Source: Gordoniibacillus chartarius
GTDB taxonomy: Bacteria > Bacillota > Bacilli > Paenibacillales > NBRC-103111
DNA: 64,000 nt
Direction of reading: 5' to 3'
NCBI RefSeq assembly: GCF_042432825.1
Contig: NZ_JBHLWN010000008.1
Span: forward strand, 62,001-126,000
Position 1 is the stretch's first letter. Every line of letters starts with the position of its first letter. Position numbers and translations under genes: made by a program. The notes under the pieces are model-generated. The model worked only from the letters and a program-made list of their open reading frames with translations, was not told where the DNA came from and made no database searches. Of the stretch, positions 1-7,762 are shown in pieces.

Positions 1-585
1 ATAGCCTTGAATAATTCCCGCCCTATTCATCGCCTCGACGGCGGATAGCGCCCAAGCTGGAATCCGGGCGCCGTCCGTGAAACCGGACTGCCCGGAACCA
101 GCAGCGTCCAATGCAAGCACACGCTGCATCATCACGGCGAGCTCAGCCCGCGTTACCGTCCGGCCGGGCCGGAGCGTGCCGTCCTCATAGCCTTCGATCA
201 GCCCCAGCCGGGCGGCCTGCTCCATCTCCGCTTTGCGGGGCTCGTCTGCAAGATCGGTAAATGCCGGGGCGTTCAGCTTCACATCGCCCTTCTCCGCCGC
301 TTCCGCCAGGCGAAGCAGCCATAGCGAGGCATCGCCGCGGGTCAGCGGCCGATTCGGCTCAAACGCCGGATTCCCTGAAGCGGGCTCAATAATTTGCTTG
401 TGCAGCAGCTCCTCAATCTCCGCCTTCGCCCAGCTCGGCAGCACTTCACCGGTAGGATTCGGGGAAGGCTGGGAAACTGCCGGCAGCTCTTCTGCGATGG
501 CGGCAGGCGGAACTGCAGCTGTCTGCAGCAGCAATAACAATGTAAACATAACGGACCATGGTCTGCGCATCCAACGGGATTTCAT
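1..585 (-). CDS. S-layer homology (SLH) domain protein, C-terminus cut by window edge
   Basis: The reading frame is open from an ATG at 585, preceded by GGAGG, to the window edge, giving 195 residues with no stop. Residues 1-30 form a signal peptide (KSRWMRR, then a Leu-rich core, then PPAAIAEE). At least two SLH modules follow, with typical features: FTDLAD, AARLGLIEGYEDGTLRPGR and TRAELAVMMQRVLAL. A third begins at FTDGARIPAWA. SLH modules attach exported proteins non-covalently to pyruvylated secondary cell-wall polymer. Whatever the anchored domain does lies beyond the window. The HAD-phosphatase gene on the same strand is about 400 bases upstream and separated by a terminator, so this gene has its own promoter. 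The frame and family are clear; the full function is unknown. Confidence 0.88.
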   Translation of the reverse strand, partial: MKSRWMRRPWSVMFTLLLLLQTAAVPPAAIAEELPAVSQPSPNPTGEVLPSWAKAEIEELLHKQIIEPASGNPAFEPNRPLTRGDASLWLLRLAEAAEKGDVKLNAPAFTDLADEPRKAEMEQAARLGLIEGYEDGTLRPGRTVTRAELAVMMQRVLALDAAGSGQSGFTDGARIPAWALSAVEAMNRAGIIQGY

Positions 586-876
586 ATAAGCCTCCTCGAT
601 CTGCAACTTTGCAACAAAATGTATCCCACCCTAATTATCGTAGGGAGATCAGATCGGGAATAGAGACTGAATGCGCAAATCTTGCGGTGACCCGTAATGA
701 AGTCGAGCCGTGATTCGTCATGGCGAGTTGATCGTGAATGATTGCTTAGTCCTAATAAGACGGCCGATTCAAGGCGATGGAAAACAGCGCGGAATGACTA
801 TATCCTGAACGTCAACGGCCGGCATAACCTTTTGACTAGATGGACTTTGACGGACATAACTCCGTTTTTCCCTTCC
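586..876. other. Gene-free stretch
   Basis: No open frame with a ribosome site was seen between the SLH gene and the terminator at 877. It presumably carries the SLH gene promoter, but no convincing -35/-10 pair was found. Confidence 0.5.
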
Positions 877-910
877 AAAATAAAAACACCCTGACCGCAA
901 GGTCAAGGTG
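877..910 (-). terminator. Intrinsic terminator of the ribA-ribD-phosphatase operon
   Basis: On the minus strand CACCTTGACC and GGTCAGGGTG form a 10-bp stem with one G-U pair around a TTGC loop, followed by TTTTTATTTT. It lies about 90 bases after the phosphatase stop. Confidence 0.85.
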
Positions 911-998
911 CAAACAAACAACCATCCATTTCTTCTATCATATCGGCACCGCGTTCTGCCCCAGCCCTGCCGGCAGCAGCCTCCCGGCGTCGGCGGCT

Positions 999-1571
999 TT
1001 ATTTTTCATGAGCGCGCACGATTTCCCTTAATTCATGCCAAGACGTAATCCGCGGAATTTCCAGATGCTTATTGTAGGGGTTATCCTTCGCATACACGGC
1101 AAGCTGCAGACCGGACAGCGTGTTCAGCACAGCAGGTTTATCGTCAAAATAATAATCCAATCCAAGCCGCTCGATAATATGAACCTTCTCCGTATCCTCC
1201 ATACCGCAATAAAAATGTTCACCGCGCACGGGGAAGCCGTTTTGCCGGAGCCACTCCAGCGTACGGGCGCAGTATTCCTTCGCTCTGGCCGTGATGTAAT
1301 ACACCTCGTGTCCTTGCTCCGCCAGCTCCTGCAGCACTTCCACGGCGAACGGAAACGGGGGGCAACTCGTGAAATAGATGTCTTCCCTCAGACTGTTCCA
1401 CATCTCTTTGCCCTGCTCCCGCGTAAGACCGAACGGCTCATGGATTTCAACCGACGCCAACGACTGGAGCACCTCGTCTCCCAGGTCCACTCCCAATTTC
1501 CTCTTATACAGCTCAAACGCATAGCCCCGCAGGTTGATCAGCGTGTCATCGATATCGAATCCGAATTTCAT
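999..1571 (-). CDS. HAD-superfamily 5'-nucleotidase/phosphatase (NT5C type)
   Basis: A 190-residue HAD hydrolase that removes phosphate from a small metabolite, probably a nucleotide, in the cytoplasm. HAD motif I is DIDDT at residues 6-10 (nucleophile and general acid), motif II is the threonine in YYITARAKE near residue 95, and motif IV is FDDKP near residue 143. The fold is otherwise the small helical-cap deoxyribonucleotidase-like type. The ATG overlaps the ribD stop as ATGA, with GAGGGACC as ribosome site, so it is translationally coupled to ribD. That context suggests it could be the phosphatase acting on 5-amino-6-ribitylamino-uracil 5'-phosphate, a step often served by unlinked HAD enzymes; this is inference. 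A general nucleotidase is the alternative. Confidence 0.85.
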   Translation of the reverse strand: MKFGFDIDDTLINLRGYAFELYKRKLGVDLGDEVLQSLASVEIHEPFGLTREQGKEMWNSLREDIYFTSCPPFPFAVEVLQELAEQGHEVYYITARAKEYCARTLEWLRQNGFPVRGEHFYCGMEDTEKVHIIERLGLDYYFDDKPAVLNTLSGLQLAVYAKDNPYNKHLEIPRITSWHELREIVRAHEK

Positions 1572-2671
1572 CGCGGTCCCTCTGGATATACCGGGTACCC
1601 GACAAACTTAAAATCTTTGCCGAGCGTCTGCACGCTGACGTCGGAGAGCTCTACGGCTTCGCTCATTTTCTCCAGGCCGGTCCCCGCCAGGAACGTCGGC
1701 GCATTCCGGCCGCCGATCAGTTTGGGAGCGACGTAAACAATCACCTTGTCGACGAGCTTTTGTTCAAAGAACGAGCCGTTAATTTCGCTGCCGCCTTCAA
1801 TCAGCAAGGAGGAGATCAGCTGCTCGCCTAAAAGCTTAACGACTTCGGACGGGTCGACCCTGCCTGTGCGCTCTGTGACAAAGATTTTGACCCCTGCAGC
1901 CTCCAGCGCCTTTCTCTTATCGGGATCATGGGACGGTGTCGTAAACACCCAGGTCGGTGCCTCGCCATCCGTTACCACTCTTGCCTCCAGAGGGAGCCGT
2001 AACGTGGAATCCAAAATAACGCGCACCGGATTCCGGCCGTTCGGCAATCGGGTCGTCAGCTGAGGATCGTCATGGAGCACGGTTCCGACGCCGACAAGGA
2101 TCGCCGCATTCTGATTGCGCAGCAGATGGACGTCTTCGCGGGCCGTTTCGGACGTAATCCATTTGCTGTTCGAAGTATAGCTGGCAATCTTCCCGTCCAT
2201 CGTGACGGCTGATTTCAACGTGACGAACGGCGTCTTCCGAACGATAAACTTGTTGAACACTTCATTCATCTTCCGGGACTCTTCTTCACATACGCCGACG
2301 ATGACCTCGATGCCCGCCTCCTCCAGGATGCGCACCCCTCTGCCCGATACTAACGGGTTAGGATCCAGCGTGGCAATGACTACCCGCTTGATCCCGGCTT
2401 CAACGATGGCTACGGCGCATGGGCCTGTTCTACCGTAATGGGAGCAAGGCTCGAGCGTCACATAGATGGTCGCCCCGCGGGAGTGCTCCCCGGCCATGCG
2501 AATCGCATGAATTTCGGCATGGGGCTCGCCTGCCTTCATATGTACCCCGACACCTACGATCCGGTTATCGTTCACAATGACGGAACCGACGAGCGGGTTC
2601 GGGTCCGTCTGCCCTTTCATGGCAGCCGCATTCTGCAAAGCCAGCTTCATATAAAATTCGTGGTTAGTCAT
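1568..2671 (-). CDS. ribD: Riboflavin biosynthesis bifunctional deaminase/reductase RibD
   Basis: Catalyses two riboflavin steps: deamination of the pyrimidine product of GTP cyclohydrolase II, then NADPH reduction of the ribosyl side chain. The N-terminal deaminase domain shows the zinc motif HAE (about residue 50) and PCSHYGRTGPC. The C-terminal reductase begins near FVTLKSAVTMDGKIA and contains LLIEGGSEINGSF. The start chosen is the ATG of MTNHEFYMK: it sits in ATGACTAA, overlapping the ribA stop by 8 bases, and AAGGATG upstream serves as ribosome site. A longer in-frame start would give an implausible poly-Lys leader. About 367 residues, normal for the family. No ribE or ribH follows, so this is not a standard complete rib operon. 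Confidence 0.93.
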   Translation of the reverse strand: MTNHEFYMKLALQNAAAMKGQTDPNPLVGSVIVNDNRIVGVGVHMKAGEPHAEIHAIRMAGEHSRGATIYVTLEPCSHYGRTGPCAVAIVEAGIKRVVIATLDPNPLVSGRGVRILEEAGIEVIVGVCEEESRKMNEVFNKFIVRKTPFVTLKSAVTMDGKIASYTSNSKWITSETAREDVHLLRNQNAAILVGVGTVLHDDPQLTTRLPNGRNPVRVILDSTLRLPLEARVVTDGEAPTWVFTTPSHDPDKRKALEAAGVKIFVTERTGRVDPSEVVKLLGEQLISSLLIEGGSEINGSFFEQKLVDKVIVYVAPKLIGGRNAPTFLAGTGLEKMSEAVELSDVSVQTLGKDFKFVGYPVYPEGPR

Positions 2672-3434
2672 TGTTGCAGCATCCTTCTTCTTCTTCTTCA
2701 CCCATATGTCCGGACCGTTCGACCTTGGTCTTCAAATACTTCTCATTGTACTCGGATACGTCACCCCACAGCTGTACCCGATCTTCCACGTCCAGACCCG
2801 CATTGGTGAGCGCGTCCAATTTTTTCGGATTGTTCGTAATCAGCGTCACCGGCTTGGTCCGCAGCGCCTCCAGCACCTTGATCGCATCGCCGTAATCGCG
2901 GGAATCGTCGACAAAACCGAGCTGAAGATTCGCATCCACGGTATCGTAGCCGTTTTCCTGCAAAATATAAGCCATCGCTTTGCTGAAGAGGCCGATGCCT
3001 CTGCCTTCGTGGTTGGCCAAGTAAAATAACGCGCCATGCCCGTGCTCGACAATATGCTTCATCGACTGCTTGAGCTGGTAGCCGCAATCGCACCGCTTGC
3101 TGCCGAAAATATCCCCGGTATGACAGATCGAATGGAACCGGATTAAGGCACGCTCGGCGTTCGCAAAATCGCCGTGAACGAGCACGCTCGATTGCTGCAT
3201 TTCGGCTAAATTGATGTCGGATAATTTGGCGACGATGCGTTCGACGTCATCCGTCTCCTCGCGGCAATTGAGCCAGCAGTACCACTTAAATTCCACCGTT
3301 TCCCCATACAGGTTGACCGGCAGCTTAATCGGGCCGACAAGATAAATGGATTTTCCCTGATCGGAAGGGATCCGTTGGATTTTTTCAGATAATAGAGAAA
3401 TGACTTTAGGATCGAAATGTTTGACAGCTGGCAT
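2664..3434 (-). CDS. ribA: GTP cyclohydrolase II (stand-alone, no DHBP synthase domain)
   Basis: Opens GTP to the first riboflavin intermediate. The zinc cysteines appear in ICHTGDIFGSKRCDCGYQL, the GTP loop in NHEGRGIGLF, and the catalytic Asp/Arg in LGFVDDSRDYG. The tyrosine equivalent to E. coli RibA Tyr105 is kept (MAYILQ), which favours normal product formation over the FAPy-type variants. Bacillus-type RibBA fusions carry an N-terminal RibB domain; here there is only a roughly 80-residue extension of unknown role. The start at 3434 has AAAGGAG eight bases upstream; an upstream in-frame ATG at 3509 lacks a ribosome site. The C-terminus is acidic and Cys-containing (GEEEEEGCCNND) because the GAA repeat doubles as the ribD ribosome-site region. 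Confidence 0.9.
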   Translation of the reverse strand: MPAVKHFDPKVISLLSEKIQRIPSDQGKSIYLVGPIKLPVNLYGETVEFKWYCWLNCREETDDVERIVAKLSDINLAEMQQSSVLVHGDFANAERALIRFHSICHTGDIFGSKRCDCGYQLKQSMKHIVEHGHGALFYLANHEGRGIGLFSKAMAYILQENGYDTVDANLQLGFVDDSRDYGDAIKVLEALRTKPVTLITNNPKKLDALTNAGLDVEDRVQLWGDVSEYNEKYLKTKVERSGHMGEEEEEGCCNND

Positions 3435-3580
3435 AGGAACGTCTCCTTTGATGAACCGAGTAAAATGTCCGACAAATGCTTTAAGATTAGTTTGTGTCAA
3501 TGATGCCATTCTATGTAAAATTTGTCCATACCAAATAACCTGAATATTCTTTGCGATTGTGTAAAAACGTGCCGCTTACC

Positions 3581-3608
3581 TTGACGAAATCGGGTAGAAT
3601 AATATAAT
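3581..3608 (+). promoter_or_regulatory. Promoter of the catE-like gene
   Basis: TTGACG at 3581-3586, a 16-bp spacer, and TATAAT at 3603-3608, about 60 bases before the start codon. Confidence 0.75.
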
Positions 3609-3612
3609 TAAC

Positions 3613-3625
3613 TTACAAAAAGTAA
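3613..3625. promoter_or_regulatory. Possible operator, TTAC-N5-GTAA inverted repeat
   Basis: TTACAAAAAGTAA lies at the expected transcription start, just after the -10. TTAC/GTAA inverted repeats resemble sites of MarR/DUF24-type quinone and catechol sensors that control catE genes in Bacillus. That link is from memory and context; no regulator gene is adjacent. Confidence 0.4.
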
Positions 3626-3667
3626 TTATAATCATCGACAGCGAAAATAACAAGGAGGGTCGGCCGG

Positions 3668-4546
3668 ATGAATTTCCATCGTGAGCCTTGGACATATGTC
3701 GGCCAAGTGAGTCTGAAGGTGCAAAGCTTAGAGCGGTCGCTGGCGTTTTACCAAGAGGTGATCGGATTCCGGGTATTGAACCGAACCGATAGCAGCGCCC
3801 AGCTGACCGCCGACGGCAAGAAAGCGCTGCTGTCGATCGAAGTGCCGGAGGACGCCGTGCCTAAGGCAGGGAGAACGACAGGGCTGTATCATTTTGCGCT
3901 TCTGCTGCCGTCGCGGGCGGATTTGGCTCGGATCGTGCGTCATTTTGCGGAGAACGGCGTGCAGCTCGGCGCTTCGGATCACTTGGTGAGCGAAGCTTTG
4001 TATCTCTCCGATCCGGACGGGAACGGGATTGAAGTGTACCGGGACCGAGACCCTTCGGAGTGGGCGTGGAGAGATAGCGAAGTGGCGATGGCGGTCGACC
4101 CTCTCAACTTCCAGGACCTCCTCACCGCCGGAGGGCAGCAGCCTTGGGACGGCTTGCCGGCCGGGACGGTCATGGGGCACATTCATCTACATGTGTCCGA
4201 GCTGCGGAGGACCGAGGAGTTTTACATTAAGGGATTGGGATTCGACGTTGTGGCCCGGTTCGGCAGTCAAGCTTTGTTCATATCGACCGGCAACTATCAT
4301 CACCATATCGGATTAAATACATGGAACGGCGTGGGGGCGCCCCAGCCGCCGAAGCATAGCGTCGGACTTGCGTCGTTCACGCTCGTGTACCCGAATGAAG
4401 AAGCCCTGTCGCGGGCCGCAGCGAGCTTGACCGCTATCGGCGCGGACGCCTGGCAGGAAGACGGCGCCCTAACGACCGCCGACCCGTCCGGCAATCGTAT
4501 TCGATTGCTCGCGGAGAGGGGTAATGAGGGGCGTCGGCTGCGTTAG
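3668..4546 (+). CDS. catE: Catechol 2,3-dioxygenase-like (CatE-type) VOC protein
   Basis: A 292-residue two-module VOC protein, close in length to Bacillus CatE, which cleaves catechols by extradiol ring opening. Module 1 starts VGQVSLKVQSLERSLAFYQ and ends DPDGNGIEVYRDR. Module 2 starts MGHIHLHVSELRRTEEFY and ends DPSGNRIRLL. The expected iron ligands are the His of HIHLHV, a His in YHHHIGL and an acidic residue near the end. In module 2 that last position reads NRIRLL rather than NxIEL, which differs from the usual glutamate and deserves checking. AAGGAGGG precedes the ATG. Single-gene unit with its own promoter and terminator. Probably detoxifies catechols or quinones. Confidence 0.8.
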   Translation: MNFHREPWTYVGQVSLKVQSLERSLAFYQEVIGFRVLNRTDSSAQLTADGKKALLSIEVPEDAVPKAGRTTGLYHFALLLPSRADLARIVRHFAENGVQLGASDHLVSEALYLSDPDGNGIEVYRDRDPSEWAWRDSEVAMAVDPLNFQDLLTAGGQQPWDGLPAGTVMGHIHLHVSELRRTEEFYIKGLGFDVVARFGSQALFISTGNYHHHIGLNTWNGVGAPQPPKHSVGLASFTLVYPNEEALSRAAASLTAIGADAWQEDGALTTADPSGNRIRLLAERGNEGRRLR

Positions 4547-4617
4547 CGATGTAAAACATCGTTACGGCGGTTGGTCACGGCGGCTGCTGGCGCTTTAGCG
4601 ATGCGAAACATCGTTAA
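4543..4617. repeat. Two copies of a short palindrome (GCGATG-N4-CATCGT)
   Basis: TTAGCGATGTAAAACATCGT (from 4543, overlapping the catE stop) and TTTAGCGATGCGAAACATCG (from 4594) are near-identical hairpin-forming copies about 50 bases apart. They differ in the loop. Function unknown. Confidence 0.6.
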
Positions 4618-4639
4618 ACGGCAGGTCCCGTAACAAAAT

Positions 4640-4674
4640 CAAACCCATGAGGCCGGTTGAGCTTCATGGGTTTG
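4640..4674. terminator. Bidirectional terminator between catE and the YesN-type regulator
   Basis: CAAACCCATGA (4640-4650) pairs with TCATGGGTTTG (4664-4674), an 11-bp stem flanked by A- and T-rich tracts. It can serve both convergent genes. Confidence 0.85.
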
Positions 4675-4679
4675 TTTAC

Positions 4680-6098
4680 TTACCGCTGCTGCAGGTCCGC
4701 CCGGAAATCCGTCGGCGACATGCCCGTAACCTTCTTGAAGACGCGGCTGAAATAATTCGGGTCGTGATACCCGACCTCAAAGCAAATTTCCTTCAGGCTG
4801 AGCTCGGGGTCTCCGGCGATCAGCTCCTTGGCCCGGTTGATGCGCAGGCGGGTGACGTAGTCGATGAACGTCTCCCCGACATGCTGTTTAAACAGCTTCG
4901 AGAAGTAAAACGGGCTCAAGCTCACATACTCCGCCGCCTGCTCCATCGACAGCTCCTCACGATAGTGCTCGGCGATCCACGCCTTGGCCCGCTCCACCGC
5001 GCCGGCGGCGTGGCCCGTCGGCTCGGCGGCACCCGCACCGGCAGCGCCCGCCGCGCCCGCGGTACCGGCGCCCCCGGTGCCGCCTCCGGCCCGGACGGCG
5101 GCTCCCGAGCCGCCGCCGTCTCCGCCACCCCGCCCCTCCGCGCCAAGGGGCGGCACCGGTTCGCCTGCGGCGCCGAGGCTCACGCCGAGCCCCGCGGCGG
5201 CCGCGCGGTACGAGCGCCGCAGCCCGTCCAGCCCTGCCTGGACGGGCCCGGCGGCGGCTCGTACCGCCACGCCGAGCTGCTCGGCGAGGAACGCGCTCGC
5301 GCGCTGCGCCAGCTCCTCCGGCTGCAGCGCGCCCGCGCTAACGGCGGCGGCGCCCCGGCCGCCGCCAAACCCGCCGCCGCCATCGTCGGCGGCAGCCCCG
5401 CCCGTGCTCGCCCCGCCGCCGAGCACGAACACCGCCGCGTGACCCCCGACGACCGGGCTCACGAGGCAGCGCAGCCGCGCGGCATTCGCCCAGCGCCGCA
5501 GCAGCAGCGCAAGCCGCCGGGCGTCGGCGCCGGCATCCGCCAGTACGGCGAAGGCCGCGCCGTCGGCCGCCTCCAGCTCGACCAGCTCGGCGATGCGCTC
5601 CAGCTCCGTCTCCACGACCCCGCCGGACATGAGCAGCACCGCCAGCTCGCTCTCCGCAAGGGGCAGCAGCTGCAGGAGCTTCTCCTCGCGCCGCAGCTCC
5701 TCGTCCCGCCGCTCGCCCTCCTGCTCCAGCTCGCGGACCAGCCGCTGCAGCACCGCCACGACCTGATCCCGCTTCGCCGGCTTCAGCAAGTACTCCTTGA
5801 CCCCGAGCGACACGGCCTGCTGGGCGTACGAGAAGAAATCGTACGCCGTAACCAGCACCATCTTGAGCTCGGGCTGCTTCTCCTTCATCTGACGCAGCGC
5901 CTCGAGACCTTCGATCCCCGGCATCTTAATATCCATCAAGACAATATGCGGACGGAACTGCTCCGCCCGCTGGATCGCCAGCCGCCCGTTCTCCGCATGC
6001 ATAATCTGGAACATGCCCGGCATCATCCGCTCCACAATAAACTCCAAGCCTTCCCGCTCCAAAGCCTCGTCGTCGGCAATCAACAGCCGATACACCAT
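4680..6098 (-). CDS. YesN-type response regulator (receiver + AraC DNA-binding domain)
   Basis: 472 residues. The receiver covers 1-120, with phospho-acceptor Asp56 in HIVLMDIKMP, acidic pocket Asp9/Asp10 and Lys106 in YLLKPAKR. The last 105 residues are two AraC helix-turn-helix motifs (LSMEQAAEYVSLSPFYFSKLF and LSLKEICFEVGYHDPNYFSRVF). The middle is a coiled region plus two Gly/Ala-rich tracts (about 227-252 and 311-366) that look like low-complexity expansions. It receives phosphate from the kinase whose gene overlaps its start (shared bases at 6098). Likely activates carbohydrate-uptake genes in response to the sugar-binding protein at the head of the operon; targets are not in the window. 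Confidence 0.93.
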   Translation of the reverse strand: MVYRLLIADDEALEREGLEFIVERMMPGMFQIMHAENGRLAIQRAEQFRPHIVLMDIKMPGIEGLEALRQMKEKQPELKMVLVTAYDFFSYAQQAVSLGVKEYLLKPAKRDQVVAVLQRLVRELEQEGERRDEELRREEKLLQLLPLAESELAVLLMSGGVVETELERIAELVELEAADGAAFAVLADAGADARRLALLLRRWANAARLRCLVSPVVGGHAAVFVLGGGASTGGAAADDGGGGFGGGRGAAAVSAGALQPEELAQRASAFLAEQLGVAVRAAAGPVQAGLDGLRRSYRAAAAGLGVSLGAAGEPVPPLGAEGRGGGDGGGSGAAVRAGGGTGGAGTAGAAGAAGAGAAEPTGHAAGAVERAKAWIAEHYREELSMEQAAEYVSLSPFYFSKLFKQHVGETFIDYVTRLRINRAKELIAGDPELSLKEICFEVGYHDPNYFSRVFKKVTGMSPTDFRADLQQR

Positions 6099-7762
6099 TA
6101 CGTCCCCCTCCCCTCATCAAGCTTCCAAGGCGCCCGAATCGTAACCGTCGTCCCGCTCCCCGGCGCACTCTCGATCGAAACCAAATCGTCCATGCCGTAA
6201 AACAGCTGCAGCCGCCGGTACACATTCCGCGTCCCAAGCCCCGTCGACTGCCCGCGCGAGCCGTCGTTTTTGGCCTTCTGCCGCGCAGCTTCCGGCGCAC
6301 CGCCCGCAGGCGCCTCTGCGGAACGGCTTGCGGTTAAGCCACCACCGCCACTCCGGCCGTTCCCCCCGCTTACGCCACTACCGCGACTCCCGCCGTTCAC
6401 GCCATTCTCGCCGCTACCACCGTTTGCGCCAGTTCCGCCATTCGTTCCGCTCCCGGCCCCCCCGCCGTTCGCAACCGCCTGCGCCTCCTCGGCAAAGCCC
6501 GACTTCACCGCCAGCAGCCGCTCCCGCGTCTCGTCGCTCATCCCGGCGCCGTTGTCGGACACCGCAATGATGACCCATCCGTCCTCGCGGCGTATGCGCA
6601 GGCCGATCCGGGCCCCCGACTCCATGCGCTCGATGCCGTGGACGAAAGCATTTTCCAGAATCGGCTGCAGCGTCAAGCACGGAATCGGCAAATCCAGCGC
6701 CGCCTCCTCAATGTCCGTCTCGAACACCACCCGGTCGCGAAACCGCGCCTGCTGAATCGCAAAATACTCCCGCGCATGCTCCACCTCATCCCGCAGCGTC
6801 ACCGGCGTATCCAGCTTGCGCAGATTGTACCGGAGCAGGTTCGACACCGACACCGTCAAATCGCTCGTCCGGTCCGCCCCCTCCAGCAGCGCCAGCTTCG
6901 ATACGACATTCAGCGTATTGAACAAAAAATGCGGATGAATCTGCGACTGCAGCGCCTTAATTTCCAGCTCCTTCACCAGCCGGTCCTTCTCCGCCATCTC
7001 CTGCTTCTGCGCCAGCAGCTCCTGGAGCGACGACAGCATATGCCGGAACGACCGCGTCAAAATCCCGATCTCATCCCCCGTCTGCGTAGCCGGCGGCTTC
7101 ACGTCCAGATTGCCCTTGGCGATCTGCACCGCCACATGAACGAGCTGGGCGATCGGCTTCGTAATCGAACGCCCCAGCCACCGCGCGAACACGACGCACA
7201 GCAGCACATCGACCGCAAGCAGCCCGAGCCCCAGCAGATTCGTCCGGTTCGTATACACGAGCATGCGCCGGTACAGCGGCTCATAGAAGCTCAGCTCGCG
7301 GTCCACGAGCCGCTGGTTTTCCTCCTGAATATACCCCGCCGTCCGTTCCGCTTCCTCGTACTGCAAGGAATAGCTGCTCTTTTCCGTACGGTACATGATC
7401 CCGATCACCGCTTCCTCCGCCTCGAGGAACGTCGTCACCATGTTGTGGAAATTTTTCGCCGCCGCCGCTCGCTGCTCGGTCCGAATCTGCTCCTCAAGCT
7501 GCTTGCGCAGCCGCTCCAGCTCCTGCTTGCGGTCGAAGAACGCCGCATAGGCGGCCGTATTTTGATCAACCAGGTAGTTGCTGAGCAGCCGTAAGTTATC
7601 CTCGGTAAAATTGGCCACCTGCTTATACAGCAGGATCCGCTCCATCATCAGCGTATAGCTGACCTGAATCGTGCGCGAGCTCTGGTAAATGAAATACGTG
7701 ACGAGATTCATCAGCACAACGAGCGTCAGCAGAAACGCAAACAGCTTCGTCCGAATGCTCAC
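6098..7762 (-). CDS. YesM-type sensor histidine kinase with glycine-rich ATP-lid insertion
   Basis: 554 residues: transmembrane helix at 7-27, an extracytoplasmic helical region to about 172, a second helix at 175-195, a HAMP domain, then a His_kinase segment with His276 in IHPHFLFNTLN. The ATPase domain has an N box (LENAFVHGIE, Asn371), G1 (VSDNGAGMSD) and G2 (STGLGTRN). Between G1 and G2, where the ATP lid lies, residues 432-480 are an inserted Gly/Asn/Ser tract. It phosphorylates the neighbouring YesN-type regulator. Its start overlaps the stop of the sugar-binding protein gene as ATGA, so the three proteins are made together and the binding protein probably controls this kinase. Confidence 0.92.
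   Translation of the reverse strand: MSIRTKLFAFLLTLVVLMNLVTYFIYQSSRTIQVSYTLMMERILLYKQVANFTEDNLRLLSNYLVDQNTAAYAAFFDRKQELERLRKQLEEQIRTEQRAAAAKNFHNMVTTFLEAEEAVIGIMYRTEKSSYSLQYEEAERTAGYIQEENQRLVDRELSFYEPLYRRMLVYTNRTNLLGLGLLAVDVLLCVVFARWLGRSITKPIAQLVHVAVQIAKGNLDVKPPATQTGDEIGILTRSFRHMLSSLQELLAQKQEMAEKDRLVKELEIKALQSQIHPHFLFNTLNVVSKLALLEGADRTSDLTVSVSNLLRYNLRKLDTPVTLRDEVEHAREYFAIQQARFRDRVVFETDIEEAALDLPIPCLTLQPILENAFVHGIERMESGARIGLRIRREDGWVIIAVSDNGAGMSDETRERLLAVKSGFAEEAQAVANGGGAGSGTNGGTGANGGSGENGVNGGSRGSGVSGGNGRSGGGGLTASRSAEAPAGGAPEAARQKAKNDGSRGQSTGLGTRNVYRRLQLFYGMDDLVSIESAPGSGTTVTIRAPWKLDEGRGT
6323..6469 (-). repeat. Low-complexity Gly/Asn/Ser codon tract inside the kinase ATP lid
   Basis: About 49 in-frame codons dominated by GGN, AAC/AAT and AGC, reading as degenerate three- and six-base repeats. 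It encodes residues 432-480 of the YesM-type kinase. Confidence 0.8.

Noticed and set aside
233..589. Plus-strand frame opposite the SLH gene
   Set aside because: The minus strand carries an unmistakable signal peptide and SLH repeats. The plus frame is its shadow, with Ser/Arg-rich low-quality composition.
4647..6200. Long plus-strand frame of about 517 codons opposite the YesN-type regulator
   Set aside because: Composition is His/Arg/Gln/Leu-rich and shows no family motif; the opposite strand encodes a full receiver plus AraC domain.
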